From positions 12,976,001 to 13,040,000 of the forward strand of contig NW_027480422.1 of assembly GCF_051401765.1 (NCBI RefSeq): a stretch of 64,000 nt of DNA, written 5' to 3'. The notes beneath the pieces were generated by a model. The model was not told the origin of the DNA. It did not search any database and saw only the letters and a list, made by a program, of their open reading frames with translations. Shown piece by piece: positions 1 to 12,560 of the stretch. The translations under genes were made by a program, and so were the position numbers. Positions within the stretch are counted from its first letter, which is position 1. Each line of letters opens with the position of its first letter. Source of the DNA: Calliopsis andreniformis (lineage: Eukaryota > Arthropoda > Insecta > Hymenoptera > Andrenidae).

Positions 1-995
1 GACCATAACTTTCATACTGGTAGCAATTATTCGTTTTATACGATGGAAAAACTGTTGTATTTATATTGTATTTTATGCTTCAGCGTTCACTTCCTAGGCC
101 ATAACTATTCGCTCTGGTGGAACAACGCCCTAGGGTGATGCCTAGGTTGCCCGGATCGTAGAAATGACCATTACTTGCACTCTAGTTGCAATTATTCGTT
201 TCATACGATGGTAAAGCTGTTGTACATATATCGTATTTTATGCTTCTGGCGTTGACTTCTTACGCCCTAACTATTCGATCAGGTGGAGCAACGCCCTAGG
301 GTGAAGCCTAGGTTGCCAGGTACGTAGAAATGACCGTAACTTTCATACTGGTTGCAATTATTCGTTTTATACGACGGAAAAACTGTTGTATTTATATTGT
401 ATTTTATGCTTCTGGCATTGACTTCTTAGGCCCTAACTATTCGATCTGGTGGATCAACGCCCAGGGGTGAAGCCTAGGTTGCGCGAAATGTAGAAATGAC
501 CATAACTTTCACACTGGTTTCAATTGTTCGTTTTATACAATGGAAATACTGTTCTATTTATTTTGTACTTTATGCTTCGGGCGTTGACTTCTAAGGCCCC
601 AACTATTCGATCTGGTGCAGCAACGCCCTACAGTTAAGCCTAGGTTCCCCGGAATGTAGAAATGACCATTACCTTCACACTGTTTGCGATTATTCATTTT
701 ATACGACGGAAAAGCTGTTGTATCTATTTTGTATTTTATGCTTCTGGCGCTGATTTCTTAGGTCCTAACTATTGGATCTGGTGGACCAACGCCCAGGGGT
801 GAAGCCTAGGTTGCGCGGAACGTAGAAATGACCATAGCTTTCACACTGGTTTCAATTATTCGATTTATACAATGGAAAAACTGTTCTATTTATTTTGTAT
901 TTTATGCTTCGGGCGTTGACTTCTATGGCCCTAACTATTCGATCTGGTGGAGCAATGCCCTAGAGTGTAGCCTAGGTTGCCCGGAATGTAGAAAT
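1..995 (+). repeat. Irregular satellite monomers at left edge (about six)
   Basis: Six monomers (starts 1, 166, 332, 498, 664, 830) without an obvious higher-order period inside this stretch. The first is 165 bp because of a 1-bp loss in the 'cttcagcg' segment. Several carry the 'ttcgttttatacgatgg' form of the variable segment. No gene or unique sequence is present. The array continues beyond the left edge. Confidence 0.8.
29..45 (+). other. CENP-B box-like motif (example of a site present in many monomers)
   Basis: The published CENP-B box has fixed positions TTCG, then A after four free bases, then CGGG after two more. This monomer reads TTCG-tttt-A-ta-CGAT, matching seven of the nine fixed positions, in the same phase in every monomer with the 'ttcgttttatacgatgg' form. 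Other monomers have 'ttcctgttatacgatgg', 'ttcattttatacaatgg' or 'ttcatattatacagtgg', which lose one or both half-sites. The ends TCGT...ACGA also form a short dyad. Protein binding is not shown by sequence, and the two mismatches fall in a half-site important in mammals. Confidence 0.25.
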
Positions 996-2157
996 GACCA
1001 TCACTTTCATACTGGCTGCAATTATTCTTGTTATACGATGGAAAAACTGTTGTATTTATTTTGTATTTTATGCCTCTGGCGTTGACTCCTAAGGCCGTAG
1101 CTATTCGATGTGGTGGAGCAACGCCCTAGAGTGATGCCTAGGATGCCCACAACGTAGAAATGACCATATTTTTCACACAGTTTGCAATTATTCCTGTTAT
1201 ACGATTGAAAAAGCTGTTGTATTTGTATTGTATTTTATGCTTCTGCCGTAGACTTCTTAGGCCCTAACTATTCGATCTGGTGGACAACGCGCTAGAGAGA
1301 AGCCTAGATTGCCCGGAACGTAGAAATGACCATAACTATCAGACTGGTTGCAATTATTCGTTTTATACGATGGAAAGACTGTTGTAGATACATCGTATTT
1401 TATGCTTCTGGCGTTGACTTCTTAGGCCCTAACTATTCGCTCTGGTGGAACAACGCCCTAGAGTGATGCCTAGTTCGCCCGTATCGTAGAAATGACGATT
1501 ACTTGCACACTGGATGCAATTATTCGTTTTATACGATGGGAAAACTGTTGTATTTATTTTGTATTTTATGCTTCTGGCATTGACTTCTTAGGCCCTAACT
1601 ATTCGATCTGGTGGAGAAACGCCCTAGGGTGAAGTCTAGGTTGCCCGGAACGTAGAAATGACCATAACTAACAGACTGGTTGCAATTATTCGTTTTATAC
1701 GATGCATAGACTGTTGTATTTATATTGTATTTTATAGTTATGGCGTTGTCTTCTAGGGCCGTAGCTATTCAATGTGATTGAGGAACGCCCCACAGTGTAG
1801 CCTAGGTTGCCCGGAACGTAGAAATGACCATTACTTCCACACTGTTTGCGATTATACGTATTATACAGTGGAACAGCTTTTGTATTTATATGGCATTTTA
1901 TGCTTCTGGCATTGACTTCTAAGGCCCTAACTATTCGATGTGGTGGAGCAACGCCCTAGAGTGAAGCCTAGGTTGCCCGGAACGTAGAAATGACCAAGGC
2001 TTTCACACTGGTTGCAATTATTCCTGCTATACAAGGGAAAAACTGTTGTATTTATATTGTATTTTATGCTTCTGGCGTTGACTTCTTAGGCCCTAACTAT
2101 TCGATCTGGTGGAGCATGGCCCTAGAGTGAAGCCTAGGTTGCCCGGAATGTAGAAAT
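996..2157 (+). repeat. 7-mer higher-order repeat, copy 1 (1,162 bp)
   Basis: Seven monomers repeated with an offset of 1,162-1,163 bp in the next block. Private variants shared by both copies include 'gcccacaacg', the extra A in 'gaaaaagctg', 'tagatacatcg' and 'gatgcatagactg'. This copy has a 1-bp deletion near 1,282 ('gtggacaacg' against 'gtggaacaacg' in copy 2). The first roughly 25 bp match copy 2 less well, so the exchange point probably lies slightly inside the first monomer. Confidence 0.85.
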
Positions 2158-3320
2158 GACCAGCACTATCACACTGGTAGCAATTATTCTTGTTATACGA
2201 TGGAAAAACTGTTGTATTTATTTTGTATTTTATGCCTCTGGCGTTGACTCCTAAGGCCGTAGCTATTCGATGTGGTGGAGCAACGCCCTAGAGTGATGCC
2301 TAGGATGCCCACAACGTAGAAATGACCATATTTTTCACACAGTTTGCAATTATTCCTGTTATACGATTGAAAAAGCTGTTGTATTTGTATTGTATTTTAT
2401 GCTTCTGCCGTAGACTTCTTAGGCCCTAACTATTCGATCTGGTGGAACAACGCGCTAGAGAGAAGCCTAGATTGCCCGGAACGTAGAAATGACCATAACT
2501 ATCAGACTGGTTGCAATTATTCGTTTTATACGATGGAAAGACTGTTGTAGATACATCGTATTTTATGCTTCTGGCGTTGACTTCTTAGGCCCTAACTATT
2601 CGCTCTGGTGGAACAACGCCCTAGAGTGATGCCTAGGTCGCCCGTATCGTAGAAATGACGATTACTTGCACACTGGATGCAATTATTCGTTTTATACGAT
2701 GGGAAAACTGTTGTATTTATTTTGTATTTTATGCTTCTGGCATTGACTTCTTAGGCCCTAACTATTCGATCTGGTGGAGAAACGCCCTAGGGTGAAGTCT
2801 AGGTTGCCCGGAACGTAGAAATGACCATAACTAACAGACTGGTTGCAATTATTCGTTTTATACGATGCATAGACTGTTGTATTTATATTGTATTTTATAG
2901 TTATGGCGTTGTCTTCTAGTGCCGTAGCTATTCTATGTGATTGAGGAACGCCCTAGAGTGAAGCCTAGGTTGCCCGGAACGTAGAAATGACCATTACTTC
3001 CACACTGTTTGCGATTATACGTATTATACAGTGGAACAGCTGTTGTATTTATATGGCATTTTATGCTTCTGGCATTGACTTCTAAGGCCCTAACTATTCG
3101 ATGTGGTGGAGCAACGCCCTAGAGTGAAGCCTAGGTTGCCCGGAACGTAGAAATGACCATAGCTTTCACACTGGTTGCAATTATTCCTGCTATACAAGGG
3201 AAAAACTGTTGTATTTATATTGTATTTTATGCTTCTGGCGTTGACTTCTTAGGCCCTAACTATTCGATCTGGTGGAGCATGGCCCTAGAGTGAAGCCTAG
3301 GTTGCCCGGAATGTAGAAAT
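2158..3320 (+). repeat. 7-mer higher-order repeat, copy 2 (1,163 bp)
   Basis: Second copy of the 996-2,157 unit, nearly identical to it. A third copy starts at 3,321 ('gaccagcactatc') but departs after about 60 bp, near 3,378, where other monomer types take over. Confidence 0.85.
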
Positions 3321-4499
3321 GACCAGCACTATCACACTGGTAGCAATTATTCTTGTTATACGATGGAAAAACTGTTGTATTTATATTGTATTTTATGCTT
3401 CTGGCGTTGACTTCCTGGGCCCTAACTATTCGGTCAGGTGGAGCAACGCCCTAGGGTGAAGCCTAGGTTGCCCGGAACGTAGAAATGACCATAACTCTCA
3501 TACTGGTTGCAATTATTCGTTTTATACGATGGAAAAACTGTTGTATTAATTTTGGATTTGGTGCTTCTGGCGTTGACTTCTAAGGCCCTAACTATTCGAT
3601 GTGGTTGAGCAACGCCCTAGAGTGAAGCCTAGATAGCCCGGAACGTAGAAATGACCATAACTTTCATACTGGTTGCAATTATTCGTTTTATACGATGGAA
3701 AAACTGTTGTATTTATATTGTATTTTATGCTTCAGCGTTGACTTCTTAGGCCCTAACTATTCGCTCTGGTGGAACAACGCCCTAGAGTGATGCCTATGTC
3801 GCCCGGATCGTAGAAATGACCATTACTTGCACACTGGATGCAATTATCGTTTTATACGATGGAAAAACTGTTGTATTTATTTTGTATTTGGTGCTCCTGG
3901 CGTTGACTTCTTAGGCCCTAACTATTGGATCTGGTGGACCAACGCCCTAGAGTGAAGCCTAGGTTGCCCGGAATGCAGAAATGACCATCACTTTCACACT
4001 GGTGGCAATTATTCCTGTTACACCATGGACAAACTGTTGGATTTTTAATGTACTTTATGCTTCTGGCGTTGACTTCTAAGGCCCTATGTATTCGATCTGG
4101 TGGAGCAATGTCTCAGTGTTAAGTCTAGGATTCCCGGAACGTAGAAATGGCCGTTACTTTCGCACTGGTTGCAATTACTCATTTTATGCGATGGAAAAAC
4201 TGTTGTACATATATCGTATTTTATGCTTCTGGCATTGACTTCTTAGGCCCTAACTATTCGATCTGGTGGAGCAACGCCCTAGGGTGAAGTCTAGGTTGCC
4301 CGAAACGTAGAAATGACCATATCTTTCACACTGTTTGCAATTATTCCTGCTATACAATGGAAAAACTGTTGTATTTATACTGTACTTTATGCTTCCGGCG
4401 TTGACTTCTTAGGCCCTTGCTATTGGATCTGGCGGACCAACGCCCTAGAGTGACGCCTAGGTTGAACGGAACGTAGAAATTACCATAACATTCATACTG

Positions 4500-5800
4500 G
4501 TTGCAATTATTCATTTTATACAATGGAAAGACTGTTGTATTTATATTGTTTTTTATAGTTATGGCGTTCACTTCTAAGGCCATAGCTATTCGATGTGGTG
4601 GAGCAATGCCCTAGAGTGAAGCCTGGGATGCCCGAAACGTAGAAATGACCATATCTTTCACACTGTTTGCAATTATTCCTGTTATACGATTCAAAAACTG
4701 TTGTATTTATATTGTATTTTATGCTTCTGGCATTGTCTTCTTAGGCCCTAACTATTCGATCTGGTGGAGCAACGCCCTAGGGTGAAGTCTAGGTTGCCCG
4801 GAACGTAGAAATGACCATAACTATCAGACTGGTTGGTATTATTCGTTTTATACGATGGATAGACTGTTGTACTTATATTGTATTTAATAGTTATGGTGTT
4901 GTCTTCTAGGGCCGCAGCTATTCGATGTGGTTGAGCAACGCCCTAGAGTGAAGCCTGGGTTGCCCGGAATGTAGAAATGACCATTACTTCCACACTGTTT
5001 GCAATTATTCATATTATACAGTGGAACAACTGTTGCATTTATATGGCATTTTATGCTTCTGGCATTGACTTCTAAGGCCCTAACTATTCGATGTGGTGGA
5101 GCAACGCCCTAGAGTGAAGCCTAGGTTGCCCGGAACGTAGAAATGACCATAGCTTTCACACTGGTTGCAATTATTCCTGATATACAAGGGAAAAACTGTT
5201 GTATTTATATTGTATTTTATGCTTCTGGCGTTGACTTCTTATGCCCTAACTATTCGATCTGGTGGAGCATGGCCCTAGAGTGAAGCCTAGGTTGCCCGGA
5301 ATGTAGATTTGACCATGTCTTTCACACTGGTTGCAATTATTCCTGTTATACGATGGTAAAACTGTTGTATTTCTATTGTATTTTATGCTTCTGGCGTTGA
5401 CTTGTTAGGCCCTAACTATTCGATCTGGTGGAGCAACGCCCTAGAGAGAAGCCTAGATTGCCCGGAACGTAGAAATGACCATAACTATCAAACTGGTTGC
5501 AATTACTCGTTTTATACGATGGAAAGACTGTTGTATTTATATTGTATTTTATAGTTATGGCGTTGTCCTCTAGGGCCGTAGCTATTCGATGTGGTTGAGC
5601 AATGCCCTAGAGTGAAGCCTAGGATGCCCGCAACGTAGAAATGACCATATCTTTCACACTGTCTGCAATTATTCCTGTTATACGATTCAAAAACTGTTGT
5701 ATTTATAGTGTATTTTATGCTTCTGGCGTTGACTTCTAAGGCCGGAGCTATTCGATGTGGTGGAGCAACGCCCTAGAGTGAAGCCTAGGTTGCCCGGAAC
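4500..5800 (+). repeat. Eight-monomer segment related to 45,150-46,450 (offset 40,650 bp)
   Basis: Shares a run of private variants in the same order with 45,150-46,450: 'atggcgttcactt', then 'aggatgcccgaaacg', 'acgattcaaaaactg', 'tgcccggaatgtagattt' against 'atgtagaatt', 'gtatttctattg', 'gacttgttagg', and 'cactgtctgcaat'. Similarity ends near 5,800, where 'ttcgatgtgg' is opposed to 'ttcgatttgg' and the following monomers differ. Confidence 0.7.
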
Positions 5801-7389
5801 GTAGAAATGACCATAACTTTCACACTGGTTGCAATTATTTCTGTTATACAAGGGAAAACTGTTGTATTTATATTGCATTTTATGCTTCTGGCGTTGACTT
5901 CTTAGGCCCTAACTATTCGATCTGGTGGAGCAACGCACTAGAGTGAAGCCTAGGTGGCACGGAACGTAGAAATGAGCATAACTTTCACACTGGTTTCAAT
6001 TATTCGTTTTATACAATGGAAAAACTGTTCTATTTATTTTGTATTTTATGCTTCGGGCGTTGACTTCTAAGGCCCTAACTATTCGATCTGGTGGTGCAAC
6101 GCCCTAGAGCGAAGCCTAGGATGCCCGCAACGTAGAAATGACCATATTTTTCACACTGGCTGCAATTATTCTTGTTATACGATGGAAAAACTGTTGTATT
6201 TATTTTGTATTTTATGCTTCAGGCGTTGACTTCTTGGGCCCTAACTATTCGCTCTGGTGGAACAACGCCCTAGTGTGAAGCCTAGGTTGCCCGGAACGTA
6301 GAAGTGACCATTACCTTCACACTGTTTGCGATTATTCATTTTATACGATGGTAAAACTGTTGTACATATATCGTATTTTATGCTTCTGGCGTTGACTTCT
6401 TAGGCCCTAACTATTCGCTCTGGTGGAACAACGCCCTAGAGTGATGCCTATGTCGCCCGGATCGTAGAAATGACCATAACTTTCATACTGGTTGCAATTA
6501 TTCGTTTTATACGATGGAAAAACTGTTGTATTTATATTGTATTTTATGCTTCAGCGTTGACTTCTTAGGCCCTAACTATTCGCTCTGGTGGTACAACGCC
6601 CTAGGGTGAAGCCTAGGTTGCCCTGAACGTAGAAATAACCATAACTTTCATACTGGTTGCAATTATTCGTTTTATACAATGTAAAAACTGTTGTATTTAT
6701 ATTGTATTTTATGCTTCAGGCGTTGACTTCTTAGGCCCTAACTATTCGATCTGGTGGAACAACGCCCTAGAGTGATGCCTATGTCGCCCGGATCGTAGAA
6801 ATGACCATTACTTGCACACTGGATGCAATTATCGTTTTATACGATGGAAAAACTGTTGTATTTATTTTGTATTTGGTGCTCCTGGCGTTGACTTCTTAGG
6901 CCCTAACTATTGGATCTGGTGGACCAACGCCCTAGAGTGAAGCCTAGGTTGCCCGGAACGTAGAAATGACCATTACTTCCACACTGTTTGCAATTATTCA
7001 AATTATACAGTGGAAAAACTGTTGTATTTATATAGTATTTTATGCTTCTGGCATTGACTTCTAAGGCCCTAACTATTCGATGTGGTGGAGCAACGCACTA
7101 GAGTGAAGCCTAGGTTGCCCGGAACGTAGAAATGACCATAACTTTCACACTGGTTGCAATTATTTCTGTTATACAAGGGAAAAACTGTTGTATTTTTATT
7201 GTATTTTATGCTTCTGGCGTTGACTTCTTAGGCCCTAACCATTCGATCTGGTGGAGCAACGCCCTAGAGTGAAGCCTAGGTTGCCCGGAACGTAGAAATG
7301 ACCATGTCTTTCACACTGGTTGCAATTATTCCTGTTATACGATGGAAAAACTATTGTACTTATATTATATTTTATGCTTCAGGCGTTGA

Positions 7390-8077
7390 CTTCTTAGGCC
7401 CTAACTATTCGATCTGGTGGAGAAACGCCCTAGGGTGTAGTCTAGGTTGCCCGGAACGTAGAAATGACCATAACTATCAGACTGGTTGCAATTATTCGTT
7501 TTATACGATGTATAGACTGTTGTATTTATATTGTATTTTATAGTTATGGCGTTGTCTTCTAGGGCCGTAGCTATTCGATGTGGTTCAGCAACGCCCTAGA
7601 GTGAAGCCTAGGTTGCCCGGAACGTAGAAATGACCATTACTTCCACACTGTTTGCAATTATACGTATTATACAGTGGAACAACTGTTGTATTTATATGGC
7701 ATTTTATGCTTCTGGCATTGACGTCTAAGGCCCTAACTATTCGCTGTGGTGGAGCAACGCCCTAGAGTGTAGCCTAGGTTGCCCTGAACGTAGAAATGAC
7801 CATAGCTTTCACACTGGTTGCAATTATTCCTGTTATACAAGGGAAAAACTGTTGTATTTATATTGTATTTTATGCTTCTGGCCTTGACTTATTAGGCCCT
7901 AACTATTCGATCTGGTGGAGCAACGCCCTAGGGTGAAGCCTAGGTTGCCCTGAACGTAGAAATAACCATAACTTTCATACTGGTTGCAATTATTCGTTTT
8001 ATACAATGTAAAAACTGTTGTATTTATATTGTATTTTATGCTTCAGGCGTTGACTTCTTAGGCCCTAACTATTCGAT
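7390..8077 (+). repeat. Four-monomer duplication, left copy (pairs with 10,046-10,733)
   Basis: Offset is exactly 2,656 bp (16 monomers). Shared private variants in order are 'gatgtatagactg', 'tatacgtattatac', 'gcattgacgtctaagg', 'tcgctgtggtgg' and 'gccttgactt'. Both sides fall back to ordinary inter-monomer divergence. Confidence 0.7.
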
Positions 8078-10045
8078 CTGGTGGTGCAACGCCCTAGAGT
8101 GAAGCCTAGGATGCCCGCAACGTAAAAATGACCATATTTTTCACACTGGCTGCAATTATTCTTGTTATACGATGGAAAAACTGTTGTATTTATTTTGTAT
8201 TTTATGCTTCAGGCGTTGACTTCTTAGGCCCTAACTATTCACTCTGGTGGAACAACGCCCTAGTGTGAAGCCTAGGTTGCCCGGAACGTAGAAGTGACCA
8301 TTACCTTCACACTGTTTGCGATTATTCATTTTATACGATGGTAAAGCTGTTGTATTTATTTTGTACTTTATGCCTCTGTCGTTGACTCCTAAAGCCGTAG
8401 CTATTCGATGTGGTGGAGCAACGCCCTAGCGTGAAGCCTAGGTTGCCCGGAACGTATAAATGACCAAAGCTTTCCCACTGGTTGCAATTATTCCTGTTAT
8501 ACAATGGAAAAACTGTTGTATTTATATTGTTTTTTATAGTTATGGCGTTGACTTCTAAGGCCGTAGCTATTCGATGTGGTGGAGCAATGCCCTAGAGTGA
8601 TGCCTAGGATGCCCGCAACGTAGAAATGACCATATTTTTCACAGTGTTTGCAATTATTCCTGTTATACGATTGAAAAACTGTTGTATTTATATTGTATTT
8701 TATGCTTCTGGCGTTGACTTCTAAGGCCGCAGCTATTCGATGTGTTGGAGCAACGCCCTAGAGTGAAGCCTAGGTTGCCCTGAACGTAGAAATGACCATA
8801 GCTTTCACACTGGTTGCAATTATTCCTGTTATACAAGGGAAAAACTGTTGTATTTATATTGTATTTTATTCTTCTGGCCTTGACTTATTAGGCCCTAACT
8901 ATTCTATCTGGAGGAGCAACGCCCTAGAGTGAAGCCTAGGTTGCCCGGAATGCAGAAATGACCATCACTTTCACACTGGTGGCAATTATTCCTGTTATAC
9001 GATGGACAAACTGTTGGATTTTTAATGTACTTTATGCTTCTGGCGTTGACTTCTAAGGCCCCAACTATTCGATCTGGTGCAGCAACGCCCTAGAGTGAAG
9101 CCTAGGTTCCCCGGAATGTAGAAATGACCATTACCTTCACACTGTTTGCGATTATTCATTTTATACGACGGTAAAACTGTTGCACATATATCGTATTTTA
9201 TGCTGCTGGCGTTGACTTCTTAGGCCCTAACTATTCGATCAGGTGGAGCAACGCCCTAGGGTGAAGCCTAGGTTGCCCGGAACGTAGAAATGGCCATTGC
9301 ATTCACACTGTTTGCAAATATACATTATATACGATGGAAAAGCTGCTGTATCTATTTTGTATTTTATGATTCTGACGCTGATTTCTTAGGTCCTAACTAT
9401 TGGATCTGGTGGAGCAACACCCAGGGGTGAAGCCTAGGTTGCGCGGAACGTAGAAATAACCATACCTTTCACACTGGTTTCAATTATTCGTTTTATACAA
9501 TGGAAAAACTGTTCTATTTATTTTGTATTTTATGCTTCGGGCGTTGACTTCTAAGGCCCTAACTATTCGATCTGGTGGTGCAACGCCCTAGAGTGAAGCC
9601 TAGGATGCCCGCAACGTAGAAATGACCATATGTTTCACACTGGTTGCAATTACTCTTGTTATACGATGGAAAAACTGTTGTATTTATTTTGTATTTTATG
9701 CTTCAGACGTTGACTTCTTAGGCCATAACTATTCGCTCTGGTGGAACAACGCCCTAGTGTGAAGCCTAGGTTGCCCGGAACGTAGAAGTGACCATTACCT
9801 TCACACTGTTTGCGATTATTCATTTTATTCGATGGTAAAACTGTTGTACATATATCGTATTTTATGCTTCTGGCGTTGACTTCTTAGGCCCTAACTATTC
9901 GGTCAGGTGGAGCAACGCCCTAGGGTGAAGCCTAGGTTGCCCGGAACGTAGAAATGACCATTACTTGCACACTGTATGCAATTATTCGTTTTATACGATG
10001 GAAAAACTGTTGTATTTATTTTGTATTTTAGGCTTCTGGCATTGA

Positions 10046-10733
10046 CTTCTTAAGCCCTAACTATTCGATCTGGTGGAGAAACTCCCTAGGGTGAAGTATA
10101 GGTTACCCGGAACGTAGAAATGACCATAACTATCAGACTGGTTGCAATTATTCGTTTTATACGATGTATAGACTGTTGTATTTATATTGTATTTTATAGT
10201 TATGGCGTTGTCTTCTAGGGCCGTAGCTATTCGATGTGGTTGAGCAACGCCCTAGAATGAAGCCTAGGTTGCCCGGAACGTAGAAATGACCATTACTTCC
10301 ACACTGTTTGCAATTATACGTATTATACAGTGGAACAACTGTTGTATTTATATGGCATTTTATGCTTCTGGCATTGACGTCTAAGGCCCTAACTATTCGC
10401 TGTGGTGGAGCAACGCCCTAGAGTGAAGCCTAGGTTGCCCTGAACGTAGAAATGACCATAGCTTTCACACTGGTTGCAATTATTCCTGTTATACAAGGGA
10501 AAAACTGTTGTATTTATATTGTATTTTAAGCTTCTGGCCTTGACTTCTTAGGCCCTAACTATTCGATCTGGTGGAGCAACGCCCTAGGGTGAAGCCTAGG
10601 TTGCCCTGAACGTAGAAATAACCATAACTTTCATACTGGTTGCAATTATTCGTTTTATACAATGTAAAAACTGTGGTATTTATATTGTATTTTATGCTTC
10701 AGGCGTTGACTTCTTAGGCCCTAGCTATTCGCT
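10046..10733 (+). repeat. Four-monomer duplication, right copy (pairs with 7,390-8,077)
   Basis: Right copy of the 2,656-bp-offset pair. It differs by a handful of substitutions, for example 'gtataggttaccc' and 'tattttaagcttc'; the latter creates a rare AAGCTT that is not in the consensus. Confidence 0.7.
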
Positions 10734-11309
10734 CTGGTGGAACAACGCCCTAGAGTGATGCCTAGGTCGCCCGGATCGTAGAAATGACCATTACTTGCAC
10801 ACTGGATGCAATTATCGTTTTATACGATGGAAAAACTGTTGTATTTATTTTGTATTTGGTGCTCCTGGCGTTGACTTCTTAGGCCCTAACTATTGGATCT
10901 GGTGGACCAACGCCCTAGAGTGCAGCCTAGGTTGCCCGGAATGCAGAAATGACCATCACTTTCACACTGGTGGCAATTATTCCTGTTACACGATGGACAA
11001 ACTGTTGGATTTTTAATGTACTTTATGCTTCTGGCGTTGACTTCTAAGGCCCTATGTATTCGATCTGGTGGAGCAATGTCTCAGTGTTAAGTCTAGGATT
11101 CCCGGAACGTAGAAATGGCCGTTACTTTCACACTGGTTGCAATTACTCATTTTATGCGATGGAAAAACTGTTGTACATATATCGTATTTTATGCTTCTGG
11201 CATTGACTTCTTAGGCCCTAACCATTCGATCTGGTGGAGCAACGCCCTAGAGTGAAGCCTAGGTTACACGGAACGTAGAAATGACCATTACTTCCTCACC
11301 GTTTGCAAT

Positions 11310-12560
11310 TATTCATTTTATACAATGGAAAAACTGTTGTATTTATGTGGTTTTTTATAGTTATGGCGTTGACTTCTAAGGCCGTAGCCATTCGATGTGG
11401 TGGAGCAATGCCCTAGAGTGAAGCCTAGGATGCCCGCAACGTAGAAATGACCATATTTTTCACACTGTTTGCAATTATTCCTGTTATGCGATGGACAAAC
11501 TGTTGGATTTTTAATGTACTTTATGCTTCTGGCGTTGACTTCTAAGGCCCTATGTATTCGATCTGGTGGAGCAATGTCTCAGTGTGAAGTCTAGGATTCC
11601 CGGAACGTAGAAATGGCCGTTACATTCGCACTGGTTGCAATTACTCATTTTATGCGATGGAAAAACCGTTGTACATATATCGTATTTTATTCTTCTGGCA
11701 TTGACTTCTTAGGCCCTAACTATTCGATCTGGTGGAGCAACGCCCTAGAGTGAAGCCTAGGATGCCCGCAACGTAGAAATGACCATATCTTTCACACTGT
11801 TTGCAATTATTCCTGTTATACGATTGAAAAACTGTTTTATCTATATTGTGTTTTATGCTTCTGGCGATGACTTCTAAGGCCGCAGCTATTCGATGAGGTG
11901 GAGCAACGCCCTAGAGTGAAGCCTAGGTTGCCCGGAACGTAGAAATGACCATGTCTTTCACACTGGTTGCAATTATTCCTGTTATACGATGGAAAAACTA
12001 TTGTACTTATATTATATTTTATGCTTCAGGCGTTGACTTCTAAGGGCGTAGCTATTCGATGTGGTGACGAAACGCCCTAGAGTGAAGCCTAGGTTGCGCG
12101 GAAAGTAGAAATGACCATTTCCTCCACACTGTTTGCAATTATTCATTTTATACAATGGAAAAACTGTTGTATTTATGTGGTTTTTTATAGTTATGGCGTT
12201 GACTTCTAAGGCCGTAGCCATTCGATGTGGTGGAGCAATGCTCTAGAGTGAAGCCTAGGATGCCCGCTACGTAGAAATGACCATACCTTTCACACTGTTT
12301 GCAATTATTCCTGTTATACGATTGAAAAACTGTTGTATGTATATTGTATTTTATGCTTCTGGCGTTGACTTCTAAGGCCGCAGCTATTTGATGTGGTGGA
12401 GAAAGGCCCTAGAGTGAAGCCTAGGTTGCCCGGAAAGTAGAAATGACCATTACCACCACACTGTTTGCAATTATTCATTTTATACAATGGAAAAACTGTT
12501 GTATTTATATTGTTTTTTATAGTTATGGCGTTGACTGCTAAGGCCGCAGCTATTCGATAT
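11310..12560 (+). repeat. Segment related to 21,101-22,345 and, in part, 18,272-18,977
   Basis: Carries the 'tatgtggttttttatag' monomer, the 'gatggacaaactgttgg' monomer followed by the short 'tgtctcagtgt' type, the 'gttttatctatattg' type and the 'ctattgtacttatattatat' type in this order. The same order recurs at an offset of about 9,791 bp (21.1-22.3 kb) and, for its first half, at exactly 6,972 bp (42 monomers; 18.3-19.0 kb). Confidence 0.65.

Larger units (their letters stand above)
3321..12185 (+). repeat. Irregular monomer mosaic without a dominant higher-order period
   Basis: About 53 monomers of mixed types with only short multi-monomer duplications (for example 7,390-8,077 matching 10,046-10,733, and parts near 6,070-6,360, 8,060-8,350 and 9,570-9,845 sharing the 'cactggctgc' or 'tagaagtgacc' types). 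Divergence between neighbouring monomers is clearly higher than in the HOR blocks further right. Open frames such as the one at 7,298-7,543 are repeat artefacts. No other sequence is interspersed. Confidence 0.75.

Noticed and set aside
57..78. TATA-like promoter in the 'tatttatattgtattttatg' segment
   Set aside because: It is ordinary A/T-rich sequence repeated in all monomers with no associated transcript structure; there is no way to separate a promoter from base composition here.
95..105. Telomere-like words (TTAGG, CCCTAA) inside the monomer
   Set aside because: They occur once per 166 bp as part of the 'ttaggccctaa' segment and never in tandem, so they are not telomeric or interstitial telomeric repeats.
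10508..10513. HindIII site (AAGCTT) suggesting a known HindIII-type satellite such as those of bivalves with a similar monomer length
   Set aside because: The site arises from a single substitution in one monomer and is not part of the consensus, so it gives no support for that family.
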